DNA of 64,000 bases from Brachynemurus nebulosus (GCA_035578155.1 JAPWDM010000017.1:1698001-1762000); one strand, 5' to 3'; positions 51,210 through 63,460 are shown, counted from the first letter of the stretch. Translations and numbers: made by a program. The notes: a model not told the origin generated them from the letters alone.

Positions 51210-51424
51210 CACGGAGAGAAAATTCCTATAAAATTTACTGTGCTCATAATACAATCGACGTGTAGCAGGCGAACATATCCAATTTTTGTACGGTAAAATT
51301 ATAAAAATTACAATTTATAACTATAATTTTTATAATTTTACCGTACAAAAATTGGATATGTTCGCCTCTTACACGTCGATTGTAGTGTGAGTACAATAAT
51401 TTTTATAGGAATTTTCTCTCCGTG
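51210..51424. mobile_element. Near-perfect hairpin MITE, TA-flanked
   Basis: 215 bp; the whole element folds on itself from cacggagagaaaattccta to its inverse, including gaacatatccaatttttgta on both arms. TA borders it at 51208-51209 and 51425-51426. Same ends as 33574-34366. Near-identity of arms suggests a recent or foldback-derived copy. Confidence 0.88.
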
Positions 51425-53029
51425 TATAATGACTGACTGAATACCATAAACCGTTTGTTGTTATAAATTAAAATAAAGTAAGTTGAAAAATTGTTAAAAA
51501 CGTCGACGTTCGACAAATCGCTAGAACACTATCTGAAATCAGAACAATATCAGTGGGATTTAGCTATGTAGAGATGATATTCGTACTGGTCTGGGCACAG
51601 CACTCCAAAGAAAAAGATCATCGTTTACTTTTTAAAAACACTAAAGTGCTGCAATACGAAAAAAATCTCCAAAAGATATTGGATTTAAGAAGCCTTTTGT
51701 AAACAAACGTAAAAATTGTAACTACGAAACTGACAACTTGTGGGTTTTACCATCAATTGTGTGTAACTGCGCAGAAGGTATTGATTAGTCATAAGTCGGT
51801 AATTGTAACAGTGTCAAAGTAAGTGTTTAAATATCCGGCGCGAAAAATACACCTAATATACCAGTGACATCTGGTGGTGGTGAGAGCGAATTACTCTGAG
51901 AAGATAAGTACGATTATCCAATAGAAGCTAGCAATGTCATCTAGCGGTGAATTATTTAAGTTCAACTCAGTTTAGCCTATCTCGGAACCGCTATTGGTTA
52001 TTATATCAAGGGATGGGGGTAATCTTTCATTTTACTTAGTTGAGGGAGAAGTAATGTTTTGGAACCAATCAACCTCTTGAACTACAAACATAACCATATT
52101 TGGCGATCTTTGAGGGGAGTGAAAGGAGCACGTAGCAATAAGGATTGAAATAAAACATTACTCTTTGTTTGAATTCTAGTCAGCAAGGATGTCGTTATTA
52201 CGTATAAAATAAAAATAAAACATTACTCTTTGTTTGGATTTAAGTGAGCAAAGATGTCGGTTTATTATCTTTAAAAAATATAAGTTATAATTAACAAAAA
52301 TAAAACTAAATAAAATTAAAATATTTAAAATGTATTTATAAAATAAATATATCAAAAATATTAAAATATTATTATATATAAAAATGTTAAAATTAGAATA
52401 AAAATATAAAATTAACACGAATATTATCTAAAGAAAATGGCGTCGAGCGACCAACTATAAAATATATTATGTGAATTCATGTTATTATAAATTTGGTAGC
52501 GGTTTTATATATTTCGCTAAATAAAACAACATTAATTAAATCAAAAGTGTTTAATTACCTACTAAATTCGAACCTATACAACCTTTAGGATAAGAAATCC
52601 AATAATCAATTTCTAAGAAAAATAAAAGGGACAAACAAACGAAACTACGAACTTTTATCAATAGTTCAAAATAACGGGCGAACATAATACAAACTTATTT
52701 CGGGCAGGAAACCATTACCACTACATAATGCACAGACAGTTTTCTACAATAAGTACACTTTGTTATTGTTAAAAAAACCTTGTTTCCTAAACATTTTGCA
52801 TCATTGTTTTTATTTAGTTGACACGTGATGTTATTAATTTTATTTATTTGACGCTATTAAAATTTTCCTTTTGTTTTTTTTTTTTTTTTTATTTTAAAAC
52901 TCTAAACAATACATTTATTAAAAAAAAATTAAATTGTTATTTGACAATAGTTGTTAAGCGCAGTATAATAATAAAATAAAAAAAAATTTAAGTAATTAGT
53001 CGCATCTTCACCGAATAATTAGACTATTG
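51425..53029. other. Intergenic DNA
   Basis: Contains the motif catctggtgg (about 51869) and catctagcgg (about 51938), resembling a dispersed repeat. A direct repeat of about 70 bp (aaaacattactctttgtttg) lies at 52152 and 52219. No gene. Confidence 0.35.
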
Positions 53030-53115
53030 CAGTTTATCTGACAACAACGGATTGAGGCGAAAACAGGGGCGCTATCCTTTTTCTAACCCGTAGAACACGA
53101 TTATGGAGGGAAGAA
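53030..53115 (-). repeat. Family B 3' end fragment
   Basis: On the minus strand: taatcgtgttctacgggt then ggatagcgcccctgttttcg, matching the 3' end after the (TA)n tract. Confidence 0.65.
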
Positions 53116-53139
53116 ATAGCCGATATACAAGTAATTTAA

Positions 53140-53365
53140 AAAATGTAATTAATGTCACTTTTTATTTACAAAATAGGAATTTTGAATTTTTTGGAAAGAA
53201 ATAATGTCCTCAAAAAGTCCTTCCAGTTCACTGCTTAAGATCCATTTTTAATATTTATAAATAAAACATAAATTTCAATCACATTTAGATATTTTGAGAA
53301 TACCGAGAATGAAGGTAGAAATTCAACTCCCGTGATGAGGTTCTACTTCTCACGATGTTTTTTGT
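53140..53365 (-). repeat. Family C copy 5, internally deleted
   Basis: On the minus strand it starts acatcgtgagaagtagaacc and keeps a CGTGA/TCACG stem. After about 80 bp it jumps to the 3' block (tttatttataaatattaaaa; agtgaactggaaggact). Most diverged copy. Confidence 0.65.
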
Positions 53366-53904
53366 ATTTCTTTTTTTTCTTTTCAGATTATTTTGTATTT
53401 TATAAATGTTGTAATTATTTTTGTACTATTTAAGGCCTGATGAGCAGGTTCATATTGATCTCGAAACGTCGCGACTTAAGTGAATATATATCTTTAATAA
53501 TAAAACTAGTGATTTCTCTCTAAAAAATTTCTTTTCTAATAATACATCACCAAAAATCCTTGTTAATAAATCTAGCGCAGGTAGACAAAAGTAGTTAAGT
53601 CCACTTTTTATTTTTTTATTTTATTTTATAATAAGGACCAAGAGAGTCTATCTCATATATTTCCAAAAGAGCAAAAGCCAATTCCACCCCCAACATAATT
53701 TTTTATGCACTTGTTATAAAAAAAATTCTTTGCAGAAACTAACAAACGAAGTTAAGTTCTTAAAATTCTTAATAAAATAATAATTAAGTACATACTTTGA
53801 TTAAATTGGAAATGTATTTTTATGACAACTACCCGCTAAAACAGGTTAAGTCCACAAATGGTTTTAATAATGAAATTTATTGTTGTTGTTTGGGAACTAG
53901 GATC

Positions 53905-54040
53905 CGGATTCACTCGTTCGGCTGATCGGCTAAGTTCGTTAACCAGACACGTCGGATGCCCAGAAGTAGGTTTCCTAGCTATTTTTTATCATTCGATCCT
54001 ATCATTAGACAGTTCGATTTTTTCATTGTTGAAAATGGAA
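53905..54040 (+). repeat. Family A head fragment
   Basis: Contains gttcgttaaccagacacgtc and gatgcccagaagtaggtttc, identical in order to 24455-24545. Joined to an oppositely oriented satellite fragment. Confidence 0.75.
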
Positions 54041-54558
<518 letters not shown>

Positions 54559-54684
54559 TGTGAAGTGTTTGTGTCAACTAATATAAAACATTGAGTGACT
54601 TTTATTGTGGAAACAAAAACAAAACTTTACGTTCCTATTGTTGAACTTTTTCGTCGAACTGGTGTGTTAAACTCATCGTCAACA

Positions 54685-55446
54685 ATGGTTCTACACGCAA
54701 CTGACACGGAACAACATTATATCGATCCCATGGAGGTACTTGCTTCTGAAATACCACCTTCGGTTCCCGAAGAAGCTGTTGTATCTAGCGCCAATCAGTC
54801 TAATACAGCGAATTCTGGAATTGAATCATCCATCCCATCATCGGATAAATCAACTGGGACGTCTTGCAGTTCAGAAGATATCGTTGACACGACTACAGAT
54901 ATCGCAGGTTTATTACTTTCTTTTCAACAAATTATGTTAGCAAAATTTGATGAACAGTTTGCTATTACGGACGATATTATCTCTAGTATAAAATCGGAAC
55001 AGTTGGATATTATTAAGAGTATTAAATCTGAACTTAGAAATTTTAGTAATAATATCGATTCTAAATTTGATGAATGTTTTAATAAGATTAACCCTAAACA
55101 TGGCAAATTCGATTTAGAATTAAAGAATTCCAAATTAAATGTTTCTAGTAGTGAAAGGGAAAGTTTGAATTCAATTGATGATCAAAATTTAAGAATAAAT
55201 AGTATTCATTTAAAATTTGATAATAATTTACAAAATTATTGTAATGAATTTTTCGTTGAAGATGAATTTATAAATAGCTCTGAAATATTGAATAGTACAT
55301 TGACCCTGGACAATTTCAACCCTTTGAGTGCCACCGGGCATTTTACAGAAAATATTAATGACAATAATATCCTGCCTGAAAATTTAAATTGTATAGTAAA
55401 TGAAACGAATACCGTGAATATTTCAGCTGTAAATATTTATTACTAG
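54685..55446 (+). CDS. Gag-like or unknown protein with amphipathic helix
   Basis: A 253-codon frame, the longest plausible CDS here. The ATG at 54685 follows CAACA; the open frame extends 30 codons upstream without another ATG, so a 5' exon or earlier start is possible. Residues 1-74 are acidic and Ser/Thr-rich (MVLHATDTEQHYIDPMEVLA). Residues 75-135 form a likely coiled coil (LLLSFQQIMLAKFDEQFAIT, then IKSEQLDIIKSIKSELRNF). The rest is Asn/Ser-rich. No Cys-knuckle, protease or RT motif is present. The layout resembles the N-terminal half of an insect LTR-retrotransposon gag, but homology is unproven. The stop codon lies at the first unit of a 125-bp tandem array. Confidence 0.5.
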   Translation: MVLHATDTEQHYIDPMEVLASEIPPSVPEEAVVSSANQSNTANSGIESSIPSSDKSTGTSCSSEDIVDTTTDIAGLLLSFQQIMLAKFDEQFAITDDIISSIKSEQLDIIKSIKSELRNFSNNIDSKFDECFNKINPKHGKFDLELKNSKLNVSSSERESLNSIDDQNLRINSIHLKFDNNLQNYCNEFFVEDEFINSSEILNSTLTLDNFNPLSATGHFTENINDNNILPENLNCIVNETNTVNISAVNIYY

Positions 55447-55800
55447 AGCTCTGTATAGTATATATAAACAAAATATCATCAATTTATAATTTTTTAAGTA
55501 CACATATGAAGGGGTGGTTTCAACCCCTAAAGATTTGTAGATGCAAAAAATAATGTTATATTTATTACTAGAGCTCTATGTAGTATATGTAAACAAAATA
55601 TAATCAATTTTTAAATTTTTAAGTACACAGTTGAGGGGTGGTTTCAACTCTTAAAAATGTTTAAATGCAAAAAATAAGGTTATATTTGTTACTAGAATTT
55701 TTTAAGGTACGTATAAACAAAATTTCATCGATTTTTATATTTTTGAGTTCTAACTTTGAGGGGATGTTTCACCCCTTAAAAACGTTTTTTAGCAGCAACT
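55440..55800 (+). repeat. Three tandem units of about 125 bp
   Basis: Units begin ttactaga at 55440, 55564 and 55689. Each continues with gtatatgtaaacaaaatat-like text and a small hairpin (ggggtggtttcaaccccta). The first unit supplies the stop of the preceding frame. Confidence 0.85.
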
Positions 55801-55889
55801 GATATTTTTTATGTTATTAGGTAGCCACTTTCTACATACTGACAAAGTTTCAGATTTTTTTGAATTTTCCACTTTTTGCCCTTTCCTTG

Positions 55890-56130
55890 TTGGTATAATT
55901 CATGTTATTTATTTAATACATTGTTACTACGGTTCTGAAATCGGTTAAAATTAGCAATACGAATTTTTATTTTGTTTTTATCCTGTTTACCTACAACGAA
56001 ATAATCAATGAAATGTTTTGTACCATTTTTTTCGCTGAAAAAATCTGTCGTAACTTTTTTTCCACGGTAAAAGTGAAAAAACTACAGGATTCTTATGGAA
56101 TTTGATACAAATGAGTGAACTGTCATTATT
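55890..56130 (+). repeat. Family E segment
   Basis: Diverged direct match to 8115-8340 (tacgaatttttattttg; gaaatgttttgtaccatt; aactttttttccacggtaaa). Nature unknown. Confidence 0.7.
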
Positions 56131-56189
56131 AATAAAATACTGGCGAACAATCAAATAATAAAGTTGAATAAGAAAAAATAATCGATCAA

Positions 56190-56462
56190 GAATGATCGTC
56201 GAAATATCATGTCGAATCAAATTAGCCATTAAAACAATTATCGAGGAAAGCGTCGAATACGTCGTATTAATTGATAGTCTTCGAATTGTCGCTCCAAAAG
56301 TGCAATAATCTAATAATTTAGAGGAATTCTCCTATTCTGAAAAGGATCATCATAATTCAGCCAGAACCAGTAAAGGATTTAACTTTCAAAGAGAGAACAA
56401 TCAACGGGAGTCCTACGAGAATTTACGGAAAGATATTTTCCACTAATTTACGGCGCTGGCTA
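56190..56462 (+). pseudogene. Coding-like fragments, possibly gag-derived
   Basis: A frame from ATG 56193 reads MIVEISCRIKLAIKTIIEES and VEYVVLIDSLRIVAPKVQ, then stop. A second frame (about 56308-56445) reads SNNLEEFSYSEKDHHNSART and FNFQRENNQRESYENLRKD before a stop. Codon content is more balanced than nearby DNA, and the polar Asn/Gln/Arg-rich second block resembles a gag C-terminus. Whether they belong with the frame at 54685 is inference; the family E repeat and the 125-bp array lie between. Confidence 0.35.
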
Positions 56463-56576
56463 GGTGTCTTGCGCTTGCTCAAATTTCGCGTGCACTTGCT
56501 CAAACAAAACTCTGGCACAGTTAATTTAATCAAAAATATTCAGTAGAAAAAGAGTTGCAACACTAGTGACACTTAA

Positions 56577-56828
56577 TACTCCGGTAATAGTGCACAATTA
56601 TTAAGCCGGATACCTAAAAACCTTGTTACACGGATACTATTTATACTACATTATGGTTTTTCGGTGGAAACGCTGCGTCGTGTAAAACGTCCACTGCGGG
56701 GTTCCTTACAAGCGGTGTTTTATAATTTTTTAACATTTGTATATAAGCACATTAACCTTGACGAAACGCTAAGTGGTGAAACCCTAGATGAGGTAATAGA
56801 TATGATGGCCCTCGATGGTGGGTATTAG
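56577..56828 (+). pseudogene. 83-codon open fragment without start, unrecognised
   Basis: An open frame bounded by stops reads YSGNSAQLLSRIPKNLVTRI, LHYGFSVETLRRVKRPLRG, AVFYNFLTFVYKHINLDETL and SGETLDEVIDMMALDGGY. The only ATGs are near the end, so it would be an internal or last exon or a decayed gene. Local GC is clearly above the background and codon choice is balanced, which argues against chance. The family is unknown to me. Neighbours (56190-56462) are similar in character. Confidence 0.4.
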
Positions 56829-57112
56829 CCATCGTATATGGCAGGAAGTTCCACTAAAGATTATAAGTAATTATTACCCGATACATAATTTTCAATTATA
56901 TCCTTTCTCAAGATGATTTAAATCTTTTGAAAACTGAACAAGAAACCCGTAATTTATTTAATTAATGAAAAGTGACAAGCAAAATGTTTGAATATGCGAA
57001 GAATCTTAAAAATGGCTACAGAAATTAAATTTATAATTCTTTGGATTTGGGAATCTCAAAACATTCTTCGATAGGTCCGATAGTTACCACAAGCCTGCTA
57101 TATAATACGTAA

Positions 57113-57217
<105 letters not shown>

Positions 57218-57594
57218 GAGAAATACCACTCACTCATCTATCACAAAATCTCCAAAACTACAATACCTACAAACTTGAAATTTGGCATGTAGGTGCCTAT
57301 TGGGTTGTAAGCACTCGCTAAGAAAGGGTTTTGCGAAATTTTTTGTCTAACCGTCGAAATTTACGAAAAACCGTAAAATATCAACTTTTTTTTGCTGTAT
57401 ACAGCAATCTGTTGCTAATTTATCAAAAAATCATACAAATGGTTAGTTGCTATGTATTTGCAGAATTTTGTAATTTTGTAATTTTAAAAACTAATAGCTA
57501 AGCTAAACTAATAAAGGTTACTATTATATTTAATTGATACATATTGTTTCTCACTGACATTCTTAACTTGAATGTTTCTCATCTAAATTTATTC

Positions 57595-59467
57595 AAAGGG
57601 CATAGCCGGGTAAGATAGGGAAAACGGCCCTTGACGCAAAATTGATTGTTCTTATAGGAAATAATACTTTTTAGCCCCAGATACATTCCTGCCAAATTTC
57701 AACCCTCTGAGGCTAATAGTTTATGAATACACAAACAGACAAAAATTTTCAAAAAAAATTTTTTTTTACGAAATTATTGAGCCGATTTATTTGAGTTTAA
57801 TATATATTGTGTACCCACCTTAGGCAAAGTAATAAAAAAAGAATTAACGTTATATCCCTTTTTTATAGCAATTTTTTTAAATTTTTAAAGTTAAGTAAAT
57901 TTTTTTTTGGCACTTACGCGCTAGCGACACCCACCATTTTTTGTTCAATAATATGTCTGTTAGTACTCTATAATATATATTTTTATGAAAAAATTTTAGT
58001 TGGTAGAACATAGTAATATTTCAATACAAATGCATGCCATGTTCGGTACTACATATATTACTTATGTATAAAAAGGGCTATAAAGTAAAATATCTACCCT
58101 ATTTCTAAAATAATACAATTACATACGTTCATAACTACGATAAACTAGTTTAAATTTACTCAAGTTCAACATTATCTGCCATTTGTCTTTTTTTATTAAT
58201 AATCAAAATATATATTGATTTATCTTTTGTTAGAGTTTTTTCCTTTGTAAGACGTCAAATGAAACTTTGTTAGCTCATACACCACGTCTTACGATGTCAG
58301 CAATTTCATACAAAGTTGATTAGCTGTCAAAATAGTATACCAGTTGGTCATTTCGTTATAATTCCCCATGACCCGTCATCGTGTTAACAAAAGAAGACAA
58401 ACAGCAGATAAAGCTAGACGTTTATCTAAGCTTTTTTGTCGTTGTTATGAACGTATGTAATTTTATTACAGAAAAAATCCACCTTCTGCACCTCCTTAAG
58501 AAGTGCAACAAAAACATCAAGTGAGAGGGTCTGTTCAAGTTAGTTATATGTACCTACATGTAATTTATCTACATATTTTTATAACTACAACAAGTTTTAG
58601 CCGGACTGTTCTTATTACTATACATTGTTGAAGTTTTTTGTTGCAATCTATTAAGTTAATGTTTATTATTATTAAAACAATATGACATTTAATACGTACT
58701 ATTGTTATTATTATTACCTTTATTTAAATAAAGTTTCTAAAACTTATAATTTTTGTTGAGTTAGATGTAATTTTAATTAGTAAGTATGCTGAGATAATTT
58801 TATTGATTACTGAAAATTATTTTTTGACAAGTTAAAACATATTTTTTATAACAAGTCAAAATATAAATTTTTTTAGACCGTCACAGGAACTCCAAGAACT
58901 GCAACTCAGGGGGGAAGAGAACATTTTATTGCACTCCTGAGAGTTCTACTGTGTTTTAAAAATCAGGCAGATGCTTCACTTTATGGTCCTTTTTATACAT
59001 AAGTAATATATGTAGTACCGAACATGGCATGCATTTGTATTGAAATATTACTATGTTCTACCAACTAAAATTTTTCCGTAAAAATATATGTTATAGAGTA
59101 CTAACAGACATATTATTGAACAAAAAATGGTGGGCGTCGCTAACGCGTAAGTGCCAAAAAAAATTTACTTAAATTTAAAAATTTAAAAAAATTAGTATAA
59201 TAAAGGGATATAACGTTAATTTTTTTTAATTACTTTGTTTAAGGTGGGTACACAATATATATTAAACTCAAATAAATCGGCTCAGTAATTTCGCAAAAAA
59301 AAATTTTTTTTGAAAATTTTTGTCTGTTTGTGTATTCATAAACTATTAGGCTCAGAGGGTTGAAATTTGGCAAGAATGTATCTGGGGCTAATAAGTATTA
59401 TTTCCTATAAAAACAATCAATTTTGCGTCAAGGGCCGTTTTCCCTATCTTACCCGGCTATGCCCTTT
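57595..59467. mobile_element. MULE-like element with about 480-bp TIRs
   Basis: 57595-58078 is repeated inverted at 58990-59467: aaagggcatagccgggtaag, the block gggtacacaatatatatt and catgccatgttcggtac all have partners. Flanking 9-mers aatttattc and aattaatta agree at 7 of 9 positions, a plausible decayed 9-bp duplication. Long TIRs plus a 9-bp duplication suit Mutator-like elements. The 0.9-kb interior has a short basic frame (MTRHRVNKRRQTADKARRLS, from 58369) but no transposase. Confidence 0.72.
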
Positions 59468-59903
59468 AATTAATTATTTGCTATTATTGGTTCTTTTATA
59501 ACAAAGCCAGTAACTTTGATGCCTACTTTTTTTATATTATACTACAGTAAATGTGTTTTACACTTTTTAAAATACATCAACAGATAAAATTAGAACATCA
59601 TTAAGCGAAACCAGATGATGATGAGATGATAATGATGATAAGATTATTTGTGTCGTATTATCTCTATCGTATGTCAAATTAAGAAGATAAATAGCATTAA
59701 AATTTGATCCGGTACCGAAGAAGCAATTACAAAACCAAAAAAAGATATTAAGTTAAGTGTCATAACTAGAGTTATTAAATATTGTTCAGTAGCAATTCTT
59801 AAACAATTTTTTTTTTTGTTATTAAAATAAAACTTTTCAACTCTTTAAATTTTGAATAAGGTAGCCATTTTTCAATTGGAAATAGTTATTCCTATTGTTA
59901 GTT

Positions 59904-60431
59904 ATGGAAGAGGAAATTATTATAGTCAACCAACCACAAACCCATTGCCGAATAACAAAAATTCCTGGCGATTGCCTATTTTCCTCCCTTTCCTATTTGA
60001 TGTACGGACATGTCTTAATGGGTGCTCAAATTCGTGCTAACATTGTTAGTCATGTGTCAAATAACTGGGAAAGATTTAGACTTTTTACTCAGGAGCAATC
60101 TGGATCTTCTTATATTACAAAACGTCGGTACGTCACCGAAATGCCTACACTTCACACCTATGGTACTATTTGCGAACTTAAGGCGGCGGGGGAGATATTC
60201 CCTTATGAGTTTCAAGTGTTTCAGGGTGGCATTCTTCTTGCTACCGTTGGGGAAGCACTACAAGGAGTTAAACGAATCCGATTCACAGGAGATTTTAATG
60301 CAGGACATTTTGATGTTTTAATTCCGTTGGCTGAATCCACAAACCCTGGTACATATATAAAAGCGAAATATGTACTGTCTTTATCTATTCCCAATTGTTT
60401 CGAGAAAACGGTAGTAGAGATCAAAAAATGA
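59904..60431 (+). CDS. OTU-domain cysteine protease-like protein
   Basis: Intact 175-codon frame; the ATG at 59904 is chosen because upstream in-frame codons lack another ATG. The OTU fold pattern is visible: IPGDCLFSSLSYLMYG (residues 20-35, candidate nucleophile Cys24), IRANIVSHVSNNWERF, then YGTICELKAAGEIFPYEFQV (86-105), and FTGDFNAGHFDVLIP (127-141, candidate His135). OTU proteins cleave ubiquitin linkages. Stand-alone or fused OTU domains are also carried by Helentron-type and other transposons, and the neighbourhood suggests that origin. Oddity: the usual DG-x-C loop reads PGDC, as if two residues were lost, so activity is doubtful. No membrane segment or signal peptide. Confidence 0.8.
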   Translation: MEEEIIIVNQPQTHCRITKIPGDCLFSSLSYLMYGHVLMGAQIRANIVSHVSNNWERFRLFTQEQSGSSYITKRRYVTEMPTLHTYGTICELKAAGEIFPYEFQVFQGGILLATVGEALQGVKRIRFTGDFNAGHFDVLIPLAESTNPGTYIKAKYVLSLSIPNCFEKTVVEIKK

Positions 60432-60439
60432 TGAAAGAA

Positions 60440-61539
60440 AACTATAGGTAAATTTGACATACGAATCGAAAGAAAAATGTTGTTAAGTGAAAGTTATCCT
60501 GCAAGACCGTAGGGCCCCAAAAAGGGTTTAAAGAAAACAGTGGGACGTATCATTACTAAATTTTTCGTAAATACTATTGAGATTCTGAAAAAAATAAACG
60601 GTACTTTATAATTAATCCTTAAGGTCCGAAGGTCTCAAAAAGAACTAAAAATAATATTGGCTGGCCGAATCTTGGCTTAATTTTGCTCAAATAGTACTGA
60701 GATTCTGAGAAAAGTGAACGTGAGGTTAAAATTGCCCTCTAGGGTTTTGGAAACTCAAAAAAAACCAAAATAAACGACTGGATGGATCTTAACCTTTACT
60801 CACATATTATTAAGAAACCGAAACAAATTAATCCGAGTTTGGAAATATTCTCCAGAGCCTTGGGAGTCCGAATCGTCTCACAAATTAACGTACTCTTAAA
60901 GTTATCAATGTGACTATCTGCAGCTATGAAAATTAGATATGTTATTGAAATATGAAAATAGCAGAGAATTTCAGTATATCTGATTTAAAAGTAAGATGAG
61001 CTAAAAATTAATCCGCAAGGTTGATCGAATAGGACTCTAATAAAACAGCTGGTCCGATCTTGACAAAATTTTATCAAACTACATATGTTATCGAAATATG
61101 AATAAGATTATTTTAAAGTCGCTGGACGTGCCAAGCGATGCACTATAAGGAACTGATTTTGTATAAAATTTCAGAACATCAAATTTAAATGAACATGTGG
61201 TCGAAATTGTCCATCAGTGACACCAAATAAATTCTAAATTAAAAAGCTGAAGAAATTTTGACAAAATTTTGCTCAAATACTATAGAGATCTCCGAAAAAG
61301 ATGAAAGAGGGGGTTAAAATTTTCCCCAAGGCCTTGATACCCTGAAAGGCTTACCTACATGAAGTTTTTGCGATGCGAATATCAGCGACCTTATTAAAAT
61401 ATGAAGATAGTAATTATAAAGTCGTTGGACGAGCAGACCCCAGCTCTATAAATAATTGACTTTGCTTAGAATTTCGGAATATCTGATTTAATTTATTTTA
61501 AAAAATCTAATTGGACCTATAATTTAGAATATTTAACGT
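60440..61539 (+). repeat. Degenerate long-period tandem text
   Basis: Recurring blocks such as atactattgagattctga (60571), tactgagattctgagaaaag (60691) and actatagagatctccgaaaa (61280), and ttgacaaaattttgctcaaa variants, indicate units of roughly 120-190 bp decayed beyond a strict period. No protein. Confidence 0.5.
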
Positions 61540-61570
61540 GGGTGAAACCACGGGCCACAGCTCGTGTATA

Positions 61571-62990
61571 ATAAAGTGCATCACAACAGTACGGTGCTTA
61601 CACAGAGAGCGAACTTTGTTTGTTATCTAATTGGTGTACGCTTTAAATAGAATTGTTAACGTGGTACAGCGTTGTGTCGCAATTATTCAGGTTTCTCTTG
61701 ACGTCGTACGGCGTCCATGATCATCAACGTATTAAATTATTCTCTATTAAATTAAAAAAATATAAATTTCAAATATTTACAAAATGATTAGGTTGTAATT
61801 TTTAACATAATTTAAATAATATTAATGCAAATAACATTTCAACGTAAAGCAACAGATGCAACCACGCTACTGTTGTCTATTTTAATTTGAATGAAAATCA
61901 ACATATTTGAACGTTTTTTTTATCTTTTAAAACACTAACAGCTGTTTAGAATGTAAATATATTGGCAAAAAAATTTACGTTTCGTTGAGTAAATGCCTTT
62001 TTATCTTAAAGCAAAAAATATTAATATTTATAAAATTGACTCCATAGGCGATAAATTATTTTTTAATAGCGCAATTTTTTCCTGTTAAAAATATTAATTA
62101 TACACCATTTTATTTAGAAAAGACGAAACAAAGTGGAAGAAAAACAAAACATGAAAGAGAAAATTTTCTTCAAATATAAATTAATATAATAAATTTCTCA
62201 AGCGATTAAAACGCGAAGATATTACTCTGCGTAGTCATTGACTGAGAAATGTTTGTACCAATATAAATGTTTGCTTATAAATTGTTTTACAAACAAAGAA
62301 GATAACATATAATTAAAATTGAAATATTAAACAAGCCTTAGTTACATATACGACCTTTTTACATTTTTGATTTGGTTATTGAAGTGTGCATTATGTACTT
62401 TTAAATTATTTGCTTTACAATTTCATATAGCATAATTATTTTCATTTTAAATACTCCAGTAAATTATTTCATATGTTTAGATGCATATATGTATACGTAC
62501 TAGACACTATGTTTTACCTACTGATAAGGAGTGTTTATGTCTAAAATTTTAAAATACATCTTAAAGGTATTTCAAAATATCTTACCTTCTGAATTTTTAC
62601 CTATTAGGTACTAAATTATGCAATGACAAATCCTGAATATTCTATAAAAATTAAATTGGTATCTATTTAAGAAAATTAAAAAAAAGGCTATGATTTAAAC
62701 GGTCAATAGAAAATTACAGTTTTGGTCAGTAAAAAAATATAAACGGTATGTTTAATAACAGATTTGGCTGTAAAATGTAAGCAGTAAAAAAAATAGAAAC
62801 GGGCAGTGAAATATTTTGAGATAAGCGGTTCAATAAATATTTGGCTTGTTAAAAATCCAACTGGCCAGTAAAATTAATAAATGGTCAGTAAATTGTGAGC
62901 GGTTATTAAATCGGAATTGGTCCGTTAAAAATCTTGAAATAAGTGGTAAATAATTACCCTTTCCCCGAAAATGCGGTTTCAGTGGTAAAT
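61571..62990. other. AT-rich intergenic DNA
   Basis: No coding signal. Between 62700 and 62970, gguCAGTAAA-like words (ggtcagtaaa, gggcagtgaa, ggccagtaaa) recur irregularly, a low-grade tandem feature. Confidence 0.4.
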
Positions 62991-63068
62991 TAACCACAAC
63001 TAACCTAAGCTAACCTAATTTAACCTAAATTAACCCAAACTAACTTAAATTAACCTTAGTTAACCTCA
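62991..63068. repeat. TAACCTAA-like short tandem array
   Basis: Units of about 9-11 bp (ctaacctaag, ctaacctaat, taacctaaat, taacccaaac). It resembles but does not equal the insect telomere repeat. Confidence 0.85.
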
Positions 63069-63460
63069 CCACCTTGTTTTTATATCAAAATCGAAGTATA
63101 TTGTCAAAACCAGTGTTGGGCATAATCGATTACATGTAAACGGATTACTTGTAATCAGATTAAATGTAATCCCGATTACAAGTAATCGAATTAAATGTAA
63201 TCGCGATTACATTTTATTATGATTACATTTCTTTAATGTAATTGTAATTACATGTGATCCAATTACTTGTTATCGCAATTATATTTAATTTATTACATAT
63301 ATACATGATTACTTGTAATCAAATTACAAATTACTTTCACTAGTAACCAATAAGCACATAAATCTGCATAAGTATTTCTGTTTTCCTAATACTAGTATCG
63401 TATTTAAAAACTGTTTTTTTAGCGTCGAAATAGTTTTAAAAAAAAATATCTAGCATTTTG

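Noticed and set aside
51480..51720. Tc1 helix-turn-helix fragment
   Set aside because: Weak resemblance in one frame with several stops and no supporting termini nearby.
62991..63068. Telomere repeat
   Set aside because: Units are irregular TAACCTAA-like words, not the strict TTAGG/CCTAA insect telomere, and they are internal.
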